NCBI GenBank assembly: GCA_030704615.1
Contig: CM060734.1
Coordinates: 5,334,001 to 5,394,000, forward strand
From: Takakia lepidozioides
Taxonomy: Eukaryota; Streptophyta; Takakiopsida; Takakiales; Takakiaceae
DNA: 60,000 nucleotides
Reading direction: 5' to 3'
Shown piece by piece: positions 44,105 to 55,620 of this stretch. The notes under the pieces were generated by a model that had not been told where the DNA came from, ran no database searches, and saw only the letters and a list, made by a program, of their open reading frames with translations. Position 1 is the first letter of the stretch, and every line of letters starts with the position of its first letter. The position numbers and the translations under genes were made by a program.

Positions 44105-44428
44105 ATGGTTGGAGGAGGACCAAGGAAGGACGATGGATTGCCGGCAATAAGCAGCTCCAATATATTTGCTGCGCTCGAGAGCCGCCGCCGCAAGTCGCAC
44201 AAGAAGAAATCGGACAAAGACGGATCGGCCATTAGTAAATCAGATAAGAAGGACGACGAACCTGAGCAATTCTGGGCCGCCACGCAAGTGATTGTGAAAT
44301 CTTGGGCCGATTGTGACGATGATGATGACTACTACGCCACCACCGCACCCCCGCCGGAGGCCTGGACACCAGATCAGTCTTCTCAAGCTGCGGCCACAGC
44401 TCTCCAGGATGGAATAAGTCAAGGGGAG
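44105..44428 (+). CDS. Plant-conserved lysine-rich nuclear-type protein, exon 1
   Basis: Starts with ATG (aggATGGTTGG) and encodes MVGGGPRKDDGLPAISSSNI, FAALESRRRKSHKKKSDKDG, FWAATQVIVKSWADCDDDDD and YYATTAPPPEAW. It matches the N terminus of a plant-conserved protein of unknown function that shows the pattern MGGG-RK-EG, NVFAAL, FW---P--VKSWADVDDEDDDDYYATTAPP. Exon 1 is 324 nt and ends at a GAG|GTAAAG donor (44428/44429). Spliced length with exons 2 and 3 is 996 nt (331 residues). Intron 1 is 3.9 kb because of a LINE. Low-complexity basic and acidic runs suggest a nuclear or nucleolar protein (inference). Confidence 0.85.
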
Positions 44429-45429
44429 GTAAAGAACTCCGTTCTTTTTCCTGTAGAGAAGTGCATATGTGAACATAACACGGTATGTATTCGTCATCCG
44501 CTTCACTGCAATTGGATCGTGCCTAGAGGACTCCAATTCTGTGGCCGCAGCACTGAAGGTAGGATGAGCGGAGGTGAGATATTAAGATTCTGCTCTCTTA
44601 AGGAGCACATTAGTACCAAAGCAGAAAACTTATTTCCTTGTTTTTTGGGACTGGGTAATATGCGTCCGGGATAACCGTGCCAATTGCCGGTGAAGTTGAT
44701 ATGACGCTTTCAGCCCATCAGCGCGGCATCGTTCGAAAGCTGTTGGCAACAGCATCTTCAATCACTCCATCTTTTAGGTTCTAGATTAGTTCCGGACTTC
44801 TGAATCTCTCCCAACATATCGTGCACACATGGTGTTAGATAAGAGTTTTTATGAGGCAGCATTGGTCGATGCCCCTCAGATGGACCGTGGCCAAGTGGTC
44901 ACGCTGCTATTTACCTAGGCCTAACTGTACAATAGACATTATCTTCCTTCCTGACCTAGGATCTGCACTAAAGCGTTTTTGCCTCATGGAGCTGGCTTTC
45001 AACTGGGCCAAGTATACATGTCTATTGAATTGAATTGCGAGATTGTATTTTCTCCAGGCAGTTCTTGTAAACCTTGCCATTGCTCAGTCCTCAAGAGGTT
45101 TTCAAACTGACATTTTGGACATATACACACAACCAAAAGATACTAATAGGAACGCTCCATTCAGGCAGATATTTTGGACATGGCTAAATATAGTATCATC
45201 ACAAGTCAGTTGTACAGGTTTATGAGACTTTGCAGCTCTAAGAAGGTGTTGTCTCTCAATTTTTTGTGCCATAGAAACTGGTTTTCGATAGAGGGTATGC
45301 TTTCCATCTCCTTTTGAGGAAGTCAGAACTACTCCAGACTCTTAAGTACATATATCCATCTCATCCTTTGCTCTGTTCAAACTGATCAATAACAGAGTTC
45401 TTCAGTGTGGAGCTTTCTTCAGGCCACTT
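44429..45429 (+). other. Start of intron 1, no independent gene
   Basis: Short frames only. The last part (about 45360-45430; FALFKLINNRVLQCGAFFRP in one frame) is likely the decayed N-terminal RT region of the LINE that follows. Confidence 0.45.
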
Positions 45430-47008
45430 GTGTTGGTCAGGTTCTCTCTCCTCTTTAACCTTATCTGGAAGACTGAAATGATCCCCTTTCGCTGGCGACA
45501 GGGGGTCATTGTCAATCTATACAAGAAGGGTGACAGAGAAGAACCAGGGAACTACCGTGGCATCACGCTCCTCAATGCTGTTGGCAAGACATTTTGCAGA
45601 GTTATAAGTACTCGTCTCGAGGTTGATCTGAATCTAGAGGTTGTTTCCACGAAGGCCAAGCTGGCTTTCGGCGAAACAGGGGCTGTGTGGATCATATCTT
45701 CACTCTAAGCCAGATTATCCAGGGAAGGAAAAAAGAAGGGAAACCCACTTATGTTTTTTTCTTGGATGTCAAAAAGGCTTATGACACAGTGTGGAGAGAT
45801 GGCATATGGCTCCGCCTCTGGTCTTGTGGGATCAAGGGAAAGATGTGGAGAGTTGTCCACAACTTGTATGCTCACACCAGAAGCTGTGTCACTGTTAATG
45901 GACAGAAGTCCAACTTCTTTGACATAGACCAAGGTGTAGCTCAAGGATGTACTCTCTCCCCTCTGCTCTTCAATGTTTTCATCAATCAACTCCTCGAGGA
46001 TGTGGAAAGTGAGGGATTTGGGTTAAGGGTGGGTGATACCACCATACCAGCCCTTATGTTTGCGGATGACTTCGCAGGCATAGGGGAGACTACAACCAAT
46101 CTCCAGGAGTTGATTGATTGCGCGAAGAGATACTTTGATCTTTGGGGGCTAGAGGCTAACGTCAGCAAATGTGCAGTGGTAGCATTCAACGACAGAGGAG
46201 AGGGAGGAAGTGATCTTAAGTGGCAGTGGGGTAGCCAAGAGATCCCGGTCCTCCCTTCCTACACTTACCTGGCCGTTGAGTTTTCCTCCAATTGTAATTG
46301 GGATGCACATATCCGGAAAGTTGTTCAAACTGGCAAGGGCAAAGTCACCTGCAACACCAGTTAATCGACTCTATATGTTGGAAACAGGACCGCCCTGTCA
46401 AACAGGCTAAGTCCTGGCAGAAGAGAGTAGAAGAGATTCTCAAGGACCTGGATCTGGATCCGCAAGTCTTGACCCTGCTGGATAAATCTGACTTAGAGGC
46501 TGGAGTGTCCAAAGCCATGTCTGTTGCCATGAAATTGTCTGATAAAAATGAAGTTAGGCAGAAAACTTCCCTGAACTTGTTTCCAGTCTGTGACATGGGG
46601 GAGGACATCTTGGATGACCTCAAGGGTCTACCCACTCTCGGCACTAGACTGAAATTTAAACTCAGGGCAGGAAGCCTACCTTTGAACAGCAAACAGAAGC
46701 AGAGAGGAAAGGGAGAGTGCAATTGCCCGTTGTGTGGGCAACCTTAAGACAGTATTCATTTTCTGATACACTGTCCGGGGTTCTCTCACCAAAGAGACGC
46801 TCTCTTCAAATCTATCAAGGGAATTGTGCCTGTACCTCTGTTTACCAACTTAAAAAGTCTCGAGGCTGAGCCAAAAGCCCAGGCCCTCCTGAGGCCTAGT
46901 TTTTGGGCAAATCACACACAGCAGATTGATGCTTGTGTGAAGGGATTTCTAGAGGATATCTGGCGCGGTGTCAATGGCCACAAGGCTATGGCAAACAACG
47001 TCTTATGA
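45430..47008 (+). pseudogene. LINE reverse transcriptase (second LINE type) inside intron 1
   Basis: Frames in sequence give MIPFRWRQGVIVNLYKKGDR and GNYRGITLLNAVGKTFCRVI (fingers), PTYVFFLDVKKAYDTVWRDG (motif A), IDQGVAQGCTLSPLLFNVFI (motif B), PALMFADDFAGIGETTTNLQ (motif C, FADD), a thumb, and a C-terminal zinc knuckle CNCPLCGQP...SIHFLIHC near 46720-46775, ending at a stop at 47008. Frameshifts near 45690 and 46350 and a stop at 46747 inactivate it. Its motifs differ from the 11890-13180 LINE (FADD instead of YADD), and no RNase H is seen. Confidence 0.85.
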
Positions 47009-48317
47009 GTACATTCTCTTGTTGCTTTGCTCGTGCCTTTGGTCTCATCTTTGAAAGTTCTTGTTCACCATAAATGTGGCTTTCTCATTATTCTTTGGTC
47101 AACCTTGAAATGTGGGTTCAGAGTTTACTAGGGTCTCCACATAGATACACCTTCTGTGAAAGGAAGGTAACCTCAGGGTATAAATTGTTAATCTTGACAA
47201 CCCGATTCTCAGGTATTGGCTTCACACAGAAGGCAGCAGAAGATTTCTTCAACCAGATTTATCTCACCATCTTAGTTAGGCCTTGGTGCGAACACACGGT
47301 ATATTGTGGATGGCAAACATCATGGAGATTTCTTTTCGGGGTTATGTATTTGTCACATAAAAGTAACAAGATTAACTTCAATCCATCGGTTGACCTTGGC
47401 GTAAATGGTGGCTGGGTGCTGGCCTAAATCAATAGAGGCAGATCCAACCTGTTTCATCTTTGTTGACTGCTAGTCAGTTCGGGTCCAGATTTCTATAATC
47501 TATTTGGCTTTACCATACATTGGGGTCCTCCTGGCCTCTTCACCTGGTTTGACAGACGTGAAGATTAGGGTTTCTCTTCCTTTGTTGTTGCAGGAGCCGC
47601 TGTTGTATGCTTAGTTGAGGTGGAGAGAATGTCACGCGAAAATAATTCTATCATCTGCTCAATTAAAATGGATAGCTGACCCGAAAACTTCTCCTATGCG
47701 TTTTTTACCCTTCCTTGGCTCTCACTTAGTTTGGTGGACTGAAGATAAGTGTTCTGTTCTTTTGTTGTTGCAGGAGGGGGTGTTGCATGCATAGTTGAGG
47801 TTGTGCATATGTCTTAAAAGTGCCTAGCCTGGTCATTTCGGCAAATCCATTGGGCCTTTTTCTGCAATAAATGGAGGCATAGTAATGCAAAAAAGTGTCT
47901 ATCATCTGGTAAACCTAATAGCTGACCTCAAAAGCTTTCCCCGCAGGTTTTTTGAACTGCTTGCCCCTTCGCTGGTGTTGGCAGACCTGGACACTACTAC
48001 TTCCTCTCATTTAACTGTTGCAGAGACGGTGTCATGTGCTTAGTGGTGGTGCAACATATGTAGTAAATTTGCCTAGACTCATGACTCTGGTGCTCCATTG
48101 GGCCATTCTCTTCAACAGATACGCAAAGTTACACCCTACAAATGTCAATCTACTGCTCTGCTACAACCTAGTATCTGGTAATGGAAACTTTTATTGTCAG
48201 GTTCAGTTGAAATCAGGACAGTGAATGATAGGGTAGAAGGAGGTATGATGTTGCTCCAATTCTGGGTTGTGTGGAGTATTTCGGTGACTCAACGTTTGTC
48301 TTTTTGGGGTATGTCAG
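47009..48317 (+). other. Rest of intron 1, with degenerate tandem repeats
   Basis: Around 47583, 47762 and 48013 a block reading tttgttgttgcaggag, then gtgttg(c/t)atgc(a/t)tagttgagg, recurs, giving three diverged repeats at spacings of about 180 and 250 bp. Each copy has a pyrimidine tract plus tgcag, like a 3' splice site, so they may act as decoy acceptors. No coding domain. Confidence 0.5.
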
Positions 48318-48561
48318 GAGACTGAAGGTGACGAAGAGGGTGACGGGGAAGAAGCAGATGATGTGGTTGAGGGAGGAGCAGAGACTGAGAGTGCGGCAGG
48401 AGCAAGTACCAATGAAGCTTGTGGCAAACCCAAGATATTGTTTCCCGTGGTATCCAGGGAGCCAGAGCGACAGCTCTCAAAGAAAGAGTTGAAGAAGAAG
48501 GAGCTTGAAGAGCTGGATGCGGTTCTTGCTGAGCTTGGGTTATCTCCAAAAGAGGAAAATG
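48318..48561 (+). CDS. Plant-conserved lysine-rich protein, exon 2
   Basis: Follows a ggtatgtcag acceptor and encodes ETEGDEEGDGEEADDVVEGG, an acidic segment, then the conserved PERQLSKKELKKKELEELDA and VLAELGLSPKEEN. It joins exon 1 in frame and ends one base into a codon at the donor aaaatg|gtagcc. The ERQLSKKE-KKKEL-EL-ALLA-FG block is a hallmark of the plant family. Confidence 0.85.
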
Positions 48562-50454
48562 GTAGCCTAACGCTCTCTCTATCTCTCTTGCTTCGCTGCA
48601 TGGAAGAGTTATATTTTAGGGGGATGACACTGTACAAGATCCTGACCAGATTATTTAAGGGGGAGAGTGGATAAATGCGTCCCTTGTCTCCATCTGACAT
48701 GACGATTCGTTTGATTGCGTTATTCCTTTTAGTTGGGGCTATGCTGTAGTGATCTTCAAGTGCTATGGTGTTTTTGAAGCTCCACTCGTCATTAACGCAC
48801 TTACTTTTATCTAAAACTAATGGTCTCTGGGTCCCATCTGGGTTTGACTATCCCAGCGAGTTATCTTGAGCTGTTAGGTATGCAGCTTCCTGGAATCTTG
48901 AAGCACATAGTGGCCGGAAGCACATTGTGGAAGCTTGCATGTTATTCATTGGGTATTGCAAAAGCCTCACAGAAATATGTAATGGCATATCTCAATACAG
49001 AGCTCCACTCTGCAGGAGAAAACCATGATGCCATCCTTCCAGGACTTTGTGACTGTGTGTGCTACCCTTTCGCTACTTCTCTTCACCCACCCTCCTGTGT
49101 GCATAAACCTGGCCACACAGCCCTGGCTGATCTTGCCACTGTGCTCCCCCAGCAAGTGCGTGCATACAAGGCGTTCGTTGTCTTTTTTAGAAAGAGGGAG
49201 GAAGCGGAGAAGCCCTTCATGAGCACTCACATAGAGGGAGGAGAAATCATGACAGGAATGGCAGGAGAGATGGCAGAGATTCACGTGTTTGAGCACACAC
49301 ATCATGATGGAGATAAGGTCCCAGTTAGAATAAGGACCCTCTTCTTGGCCCTTTAAAATGCACTTAGAATTCCTTTTAGCCAGAACTGAAGTCTCATTGT
49401 CCTAATTGAAAGTGGCCTGCAGAGAGATACAATTGTTTTGATGTGTACATCATGCAATCATGTGTCTGTGACGACATACATCTTTGTACTCACTATTTTG
49501 CAGGCGCATAGTTTCACCTATTCTGTCAGTGCCAGGTGTTGAGAATCAAATAATTCTTGGGGCAGGACATCAGTGCAACTCGTCATGACTCATCAGCTGT
49601 CCACAGCTAGTATATGGACATTTGTGGTTTCTGTCTGGAGAATCCCTCGTATACTTTTCTGTCTATTTTCCTATTTTGTTTTTTCCTTCTTTTCTGTTCA
49701 TTCTTTGTGTAAGTTCTGCTCCTTGCTTCAGGGTGTTTTCCTTTGCTCATTCTGTGTCCAGTTATATAATTGTCTCGTTTGCTTGCTAAAATTGTTTTGA
49801 GATATGTTTTGTACTCTTAGATTGACTCTCTAAGTTGTGAGACAGCATGCTTTTTCGCTTCTCTCCTTCGTTTCTTCTTCCATACTTTTACTTGAGGGTC
49901 TGTCCTTTCTTCTGTTGCTGTTTTCCTCTGGCTTTGTCTTACTTTAAAAGTACTTTTTTACCTTGGATGTGGCTGTCTCATATTATCTTTTGTCACCTCT
50001 CAAATGTGAGAAAGTTCTCCAGGCTCTCACATAGATCTATTTCTGTTGTTGCAATGTTTTGTGAAAGTCCTTTCTTTGTCCTGTTTGATTTATTATATCC
50101 TTCTTGAAGGATCTTTGGTTTGCCTTTGACAGAGTTGCAGATTTCTCTTCTACTGTTACGATTCAATGTCAAGTTGCAGTTGTTAGTGGCCAGATGATTT
50201 GCCTCTGATTACTGCACCTGAGAGGATCTACAGCTGATGTACTTTGCTGTCCTGCATGTTGTACGTGGTTACTCAGTTTTGGAAGGGCAAAAATGCATGG
50301 GTTGAGTTTGATTAGGTTCTGTAGTTTGTCTGATTGTCCATGTTCATTATGCCTTGCAAGGGGGATGACCATTGTCGAACTTTCGTTGCAGTGCTGGTAG
50401 TGCATTCAATTTGAGGATACCTTCACTGGAGATGTTGGTCTTGGACATGTGCAG
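48562..50454 (+). other. Intron 2, contains a 178-codon ORF of unknown status
   Basis: Intron 2 is pyrimidine-rich near its end (49650-50120). An uninterrupted plus-strand frame at 48820-49356 encodes VSGSHLGLTIPASYLELLGM, LCDCVCYPFATSLHPPSCVH and AYKAFVVFFRKREEAEKPFM. It matches no family I know. Such a length could be chance or a fragment of another element. No exon of the host gene is missing without it. Confidence 0.45.
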
Positions 50455-50882
50455 GTTCTTTGCCTACTTCAGATGTGAAGAAGGAAGAGGAGAGTGTTGA
50501 TGATGGTACTGAAGAGCTCGAAAGCAAAGGAACTGGAGGTGTACTTCTATTGGCAGAAAGTAAACGCTCAAAAAGGCGGAAGGCCAAAAAGGGGAAATCC
50601 TTCAAGGGAGGCAGTGATGTGGATGTGCCAAGTACTTATGAAAATGGATCAGGGAGGAAAGTAGAGGATATTATCACAGCAGAAACTGGGGTAGGGAATG
50701 TTCCACCAGCAGACCCCAAAGAAGTGTTGAAAAGATTGGCATCCCTCAAAAAGAAGAAGTGTATGAAAGATGGAGATGCTGCGGCTAAAGCTGCAGTAGC
50801 AGAGGCCTCAGCCAGGGGTGCCAGGCTTGCTGCGGCAAAGAAGAAGGAGAAGAATCATTACAACCAACAGCCTGTCAGGTGA
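50455..50882 (+). CDS. Plant-conserved lysine-rich protein, exon 3 and stop
   Basis: Two tandem acceptors, tgtgcag|gttctttg (50454/50455) and cttcag|atgtg 18 bp further, both keep the frame, so use of either is possible. The exon encodes KSKRRKAKKGKSFK-type basic runs (SKRSKRRKAKKGKSFKGG), PADPKEVLKRLASLKKKKCM, AAAKAAVAEASARGARLAAA and ends KKKEKNHYNQQPVR plus TGA at 50880-50882. This C terminus is the most conserved part of the plant family and fixes the identity and the reading frame. Confidence 0.9.
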
Positions 50883-51239
50883 ACTGCAGTGACAGTGTAT
50901 CCTATCCACAGTTTGTTCCAACCATCTAATTGTTGACAATGCCTAGCCATTTAAGCATGTTTGGGATCAACTGATTGTCCCTGGTACCTTCAAAAACTTA
51001 GTGCAGAGTTGTGAAATTTTGGAGTTGTGAATACCCAGGGAATTGGGCCTCTTTGGACGCTTGAGTGTGTGGGTTGCATTTTGCAACTTTGGAAAGTAAG
51101 CTCTTGGTGTAGGGGTGGAATCATGAAATTTTCAAATGGATGCAGTAATTAGCATTGCCCAGTTCTGGTGTGGCAAGTGGAGCTTCCGGTGTATTTTAGG
51201 TTGTGATTGTTTTCAATGTGGCATTCTGTTTTAGTTGGG

Positions 51240-51790
51240 TCTAATGCCCAAAGACTGTCCGCTGAAAATGAAGTTAGGCATAAAACTTTCTTAAACTTGT
51301 TTCCAGTCTATGACATTGGCGAGGACCTTCGGCTTAAAATCTGTAGAGCCTATTTCAGTTGCCCAGCCTCAGTATCTGAATGTGCAGAAATGCCAACGCG
51401 GTTTAAAGTTTGTCCAAAGGAGGGTCTTGATGCCCAAAGACTGTCCGCCGGAATTGAAATTAGGCATACAACTTTCCTGAACTTGATGCACTTGTGAGAG
51501 ACAGACATGAGTATCTGAATCTGCAGAAATTCCTCCTTGGTTTAGAATCTGTAGAGCCTCTTTCAGTCACCCAACCTTAGTATCTGAATGTGCAGATATC
51601 ATGCCTCCTTGGTTTAAAGTCTGACCAAACACTCGTCCGCTGAAAATTAAGTTAGGCATAAAACTTTCCTAAACTTGTTTCCAGTCTATGACATGGGCGA
51701 GGACGTTATGGATGATCGACTCAAGGGCCTACCTACCCTTGGCACTTGACTGAAATATTAACTCAGGGCAGGGAGCGTACCTTTGAACAA
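51240..51790 (+). pseudogene. Three short relics of the intron-1 LINE
   Basis: Segments near 51253-51335, 51436-51490 and 51638-51800 repeat gaaaatgaagttaggcataa and acttgtttccagtctatgac. They correspond to the LINE region at 46536-46700 (NEVRQKTSLNLFPVCDMGED). The last one continues with GLPTLGT-like sequence. They lie downstream of the host gene in the same orientation, as a mini-array of LINE pieces. Confidence 0.75.
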
Positions 51791-51961
51791 TAAACAGATG
51801 CATAGGTGAAGAAGAGATCGCAAGGGTGTTGTGTAGAAAAACGCTAGGCTTGAATCCACTGAGGACAATGTGAGCGCCCCTACTCATGTCCAGTTTTCAG
51901 GACTTTCATCTTGATGCACTTATGCAAGAGAGACACAAGTATCTGGATCTATAGAAATGCC

Positions 51962-52202
51962 CAAATGTGGGTGCATCGAGGCTGCAAAGGGACTGTTCAA
52001 TAATATGGCTGAACGCAATGTGGAGTTGTGGAGCACGATGATCGTAGGATGTGTACAGTAAGGACGGGATGGAGGCTTTGGAGACCTTTGAGTAAATGTA
52101 GGCGCAGGAAGGGGTGTTCAGCCCAACCACATCACGTTTGTTTGCGTTTGCAATGCGTGTGCGAGCCTGGCAGCCAACGCGATATGGTGTTGTGGAATGC
52201 TG
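51962..52202 (+). pseudogene. PPR gene relic
   Basis: The plus strand, across two stops, encodes KCGCIEAAKGLFNNMAERNV, ELWSTMIVGCVQ and GVQPNHITFVCVCNACASLA. This is the typical land-plant PLS PPR arrangement (KCG-I--A--VF--M-ERNV--W--MI-GY-Q, then GV-PN-ITFV-VL-ACASLA). Two repeats are recognisable. Stops at about 52067 and 52090 inactivate it. Confidence 0.85.
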
Positions 52203-54621
52203 TGGAGCTGATACATGCCAATCTGAAAATTACCTACTACTAGAATCAAAGTTAAGTCAATGTAGCCTCAAACCTTACAAAGAACAAAATTAAATATTCA
52301 GTAGAATGATGTTTAACTTGTGCATATTCATATGCATATTCACTTGTGCATATGATTTAACGCAAATAGAGCAATGAATCAATGGCTGGAAAATCAACAC
52401 TTTTTCAACTCTGATGCCAAACTTTTTCTATGAAACACCAGATTCAATATTGACACAACACAAAAATCAATCTAACAATTGACTTGAAATTGAGAATGTG
52501 TTGTAAAAGCTAAAAATGAAACATGCATTCAAAGACGCCAATGACAAGTGAAGTGCGTCTTACCTTGGTTATTCCATGTGGCATGGTTGTTGGTTCGACC
52601 CGAACACTAATTCTACACCAAATCAACGCCGGGCGTGGATGTTATTTTAACCCTATGTTGCTACAATTCAATTAATTGTGCTTGTATCGATTCAATGTCG
52701 AGCAAGCCATGTATGTATCAACACCACATCAACGCCGACTAAAAATAGTAAAAATATATATATATATCATAGTAGTGTCTGCTCAGTGAGGCCAAAACTT
52801 CGATATAGCTGCAACCGAGTCTTAGAATCACTTTGGAGACAACTGACGTCTCTTAGGGTCTATGTAGTCGGAGGACGCTGACAGAAGTTGTCTCATGGAA
52901 GGCCAAGCACCTAGGCCAAGCAACTATTCTTATACTTATTACAATAGTCTTCATCGAATCTTCAAGTTGTCCTGTGTTCTGGCTTTGGAGGATATGTAGG
53001 GTTTCTTGTTGCCTTCAGCCTGACTTTCTTCAGGATCTTTGATGTGCCAGTGTTTTGGCCCATTCTCCTACTGTACTGGATTGTGCTATTTGTGCTCACA
53101 ATGAAGCGCCAAATCAGACACGTGCTTAAATTTCGATATAGTCCTTTCTCCATTGGCAAACAGATACCTCCTTACCCCCTCACCCTAGTTGTGTAAATGG
53201 TGAGCAGCTCTGGATGGATCCCGTCTATTCATAATGTTCAGCTTTAGCTGCTTGGGAGTAATTGGAAAGGGGCAAGAGAGGAAAAATACTCATTGACAGT
53301 TTGCTCTGAAATGTTGGCTTAGGCATACCCTTGTTGCCCTTGGACTACATGCCCCTCCAAGGGTATACCAAGGCTTGGAGATGGCCGCGAGTCTCAACAA
53401 ACCAGGGCGGGTAATTGATGTATTGCTATAATGCCTGCACACAGCCGATGATACTCGAGTTACAGAATGCTAGTGCTGAATTCAGGGCTCACATGAAGAA
53501 AACATACTATGTATTGCAGCACTACTAGTGATGTAGGGTGTATGATATCATACACAGATGTGACATGTGGCTGAGCCAGGGACACTGCACTATCTGTGTG
53601 CTAGAGAGGGACTGTGGAAGAATGTGCTCATTCACATTGACCCAATGGGCAGCTTTGGAGGCCCTTCCTTTGTTTCTTTACCCTGGTTGAATAGGATGAC
53701 TCCTGGTTTAGTCATCGGGTTACCTTCCTGGGAAGTTGACAGAAACTCATTAGGTTGCACCCTCTGTTGGGAATTTATGAAGTTGGAAGTCATAGTAGTC
53801 GGCCTCTGCTCTTCAAGAACTTGTTGAAATGTCTCAAAAAAACTCTCCAATTGACTCTCTAAGAACAGGGCTGCAGTTAAGGTTGTTCAGTTTCTTTGTT
53901 TGTTTATGTGCTGTTCTCTGACAAGTCTGTTCTCTCTCCTTTGGGTCTGTTGTCAGAGTTCTCTTGCAAAGAGCTTCTCTTGCCTTGGAGATGGGAAATG
54001 CTGGAACTGGAAGCCTTAATGGGGCAACATCAGAGGTTGATGTGATGTGATGCGATGCGTGTTCCCGCTGAGAAGGCTGACCCACTATGTGGTATGTTCC
54101 TCCTCTCATATACATACGGGACGAAACTATAGACCAGCCAGGCTTCTTGCAAGCTGCTGCATTGCAAAGCAGGATTGATTCTTAACTGTTTTTAATGTAC
54201 AAGCTTTTTAACACTTGCTCCTCTTTCGTGCAAGAGATCCCCAATGCAACTTGGATTACTGAAAAGATTGACGTGTTAAGGAGTCAGTAGAGCAGTTGAC
54301 TACATGCTCTCTGCTGGATGTTCAGGCTGAGCTGCCTGAAGACCCAACTGGTACTGAAGAGCCTGATGATGAGGCGGCCAGAAATTGATTGAACTAGGCA
54401 CCTCCAACGTCAAGAGGCCAACTCCTACACCTTTTGTTGATTCTCTAAGGGTTCAGAATCCTTTCACACTACTTGACCAACTGTAGATGCATATATTGGT
54501 ACACTTTTCTTTTCAGATCGTTTTTTATCATAAGACAAGCGGTTTCGGCATTGTACTGCCAAAACAAGTTAGTTTGTTAGTTGTCTGGAAATCGTTGGTA
54601 AAGCACGTAGGAAATTAGACA
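52203..54621. other. No gene recognised
   Basis: Only short frames. An (AT)n run is near 52755-52766. An 18-bp perfect palindrome gtgtatgatatcatacac lies at 53537-53554. The plus-strand frame at 53567-53827 (REGLWKNVLIHIDPMGSFGG) and the minus-strand frame at 53834-54115 have protein-like stretches but no domain. Confidence 0.45.
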
Positions 54622-55026
54622 GTGTCTGAGACGACCATGGAGATGAACTCTGGCGTCAAGATGACCGTAGGAAGCTGCATCGACAGCATATTAGGCTGCC
54701 AATTCGGTACCAGAAACGGCAAGTTAATCCTGTTCGAACAATACAGGACGACTGTTCCAGTCCCAGATTGCGATCTCTCTTTTCTCTCGCCTTTCAAGTC
54801 CAGTAGGAACACACGGCGAGGAGCTTGGCAATTGGTGGAAGCGACATGTATAGCGATGAAATATCGCAACAAAGCAATTGGCCGCATCAGGAAGACAGCA
54901 GGTCAGGACGACTTCAAATGGCGAAGCGTGGACTTGTTAGCGGTGCGGGACAATTGGAGGGGACTCTGGACAACCTATGACTCAGTGGCAGGGTCAAAGA
55001 CCCCAGAGCCATCACCAGGGATTTGA
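54622..55026 (+). CDS. Unrecognised 134-codon ORF
   Basis: Encodes KMTVGSCIDSILGCQFGTRN, LILFEQYRTTVPVPDCDLSF and KYRNKAIGRIRKTAGQDDFK. The composition is balanced and basic toward the C terminus. No domain, homologue or splice context recognised; it could be a chance frame. Confidence 0.3.
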   Translation: MSETTMEMNSGVKMTVGSCIDSILGCQFGTRNGKLILFEQYRTTVPVPDCDLSFLSPFKSSRNTRRGAWQLVEATCIAMKYRNKAIGRIRKTAGQDDFKWRSVDLLAVRDNWRGLWTTYDSVAGSKTPEPSPGI

Positions 55027-55249
55027 TTTCCAAATATACCACAAAATATGTGTGTAGCGAAAATACGACGAATGGCGAGAAGTGCAACTTTTTACCACCG
55101 ATGGAGCTGAGAATTTACAGGCTGATACGGGGTATATAATTGTAGTTTGTCACCAAGTTTGGTGATTTATGGAGCTGATAAGCTGCGGGGCCAAATTATT
55201 GAGTCGACGGCACTCACAAGGCCTATTATTTGCATTTATACTTCTTGGA

Positions 55250-55620
55250 TGGATGCAAAAGCTTGGAATTCGCCTTGAGGAGCTGGATGGATGAAATGAC
55301 AACTCACGCCAACTGGCCATCCAACTGGATGGATGAAAAGACAGCTTTCATTTGCCTCTAAGACTTTTCATCCATATGGAATAGTATATTATAGATCCTC
55401 CCAAGAAACAATAGTTTAATGAATATTTTCCCTTAAACTAATAGGCACAACAACAGTATAAAAGAGTGGGCAAGGATTCTCTTATTCTCATCTAGCTCAT
55501 TTGCTTAGTTTCATCTTGCTTGTTGTTGTAGTGTTTGCTAGCTTTTGGCTTGAGGAGGGGCTAGATCCTAGGGAGTGGAGCTTGAAGCTCCCTAGTTAGG
55601 TAGGATTCTTGTAAGCTAAG
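55250..55620 (+). promoter_or_regulatory. Possible LTR/promoter with TATA box
   Basis: agtataaaagagtgggcaag at 55456 looks like a TATA box. It is followed about 50-100 bp later by atctagctcatttgctta and tgttgttgtagtgtttgcta, a composition common in plant LTR R/U5 regions. Before it, ggatggatgaaatgacaact and ggatggatgaaaagacagct are short direct repeats. A gypsy pol starts 2.2 kb downstream in the same direction, so this may be its 5' LTR. Ends not determined; the second LTR would be outside the window. Confidence 0.35.
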
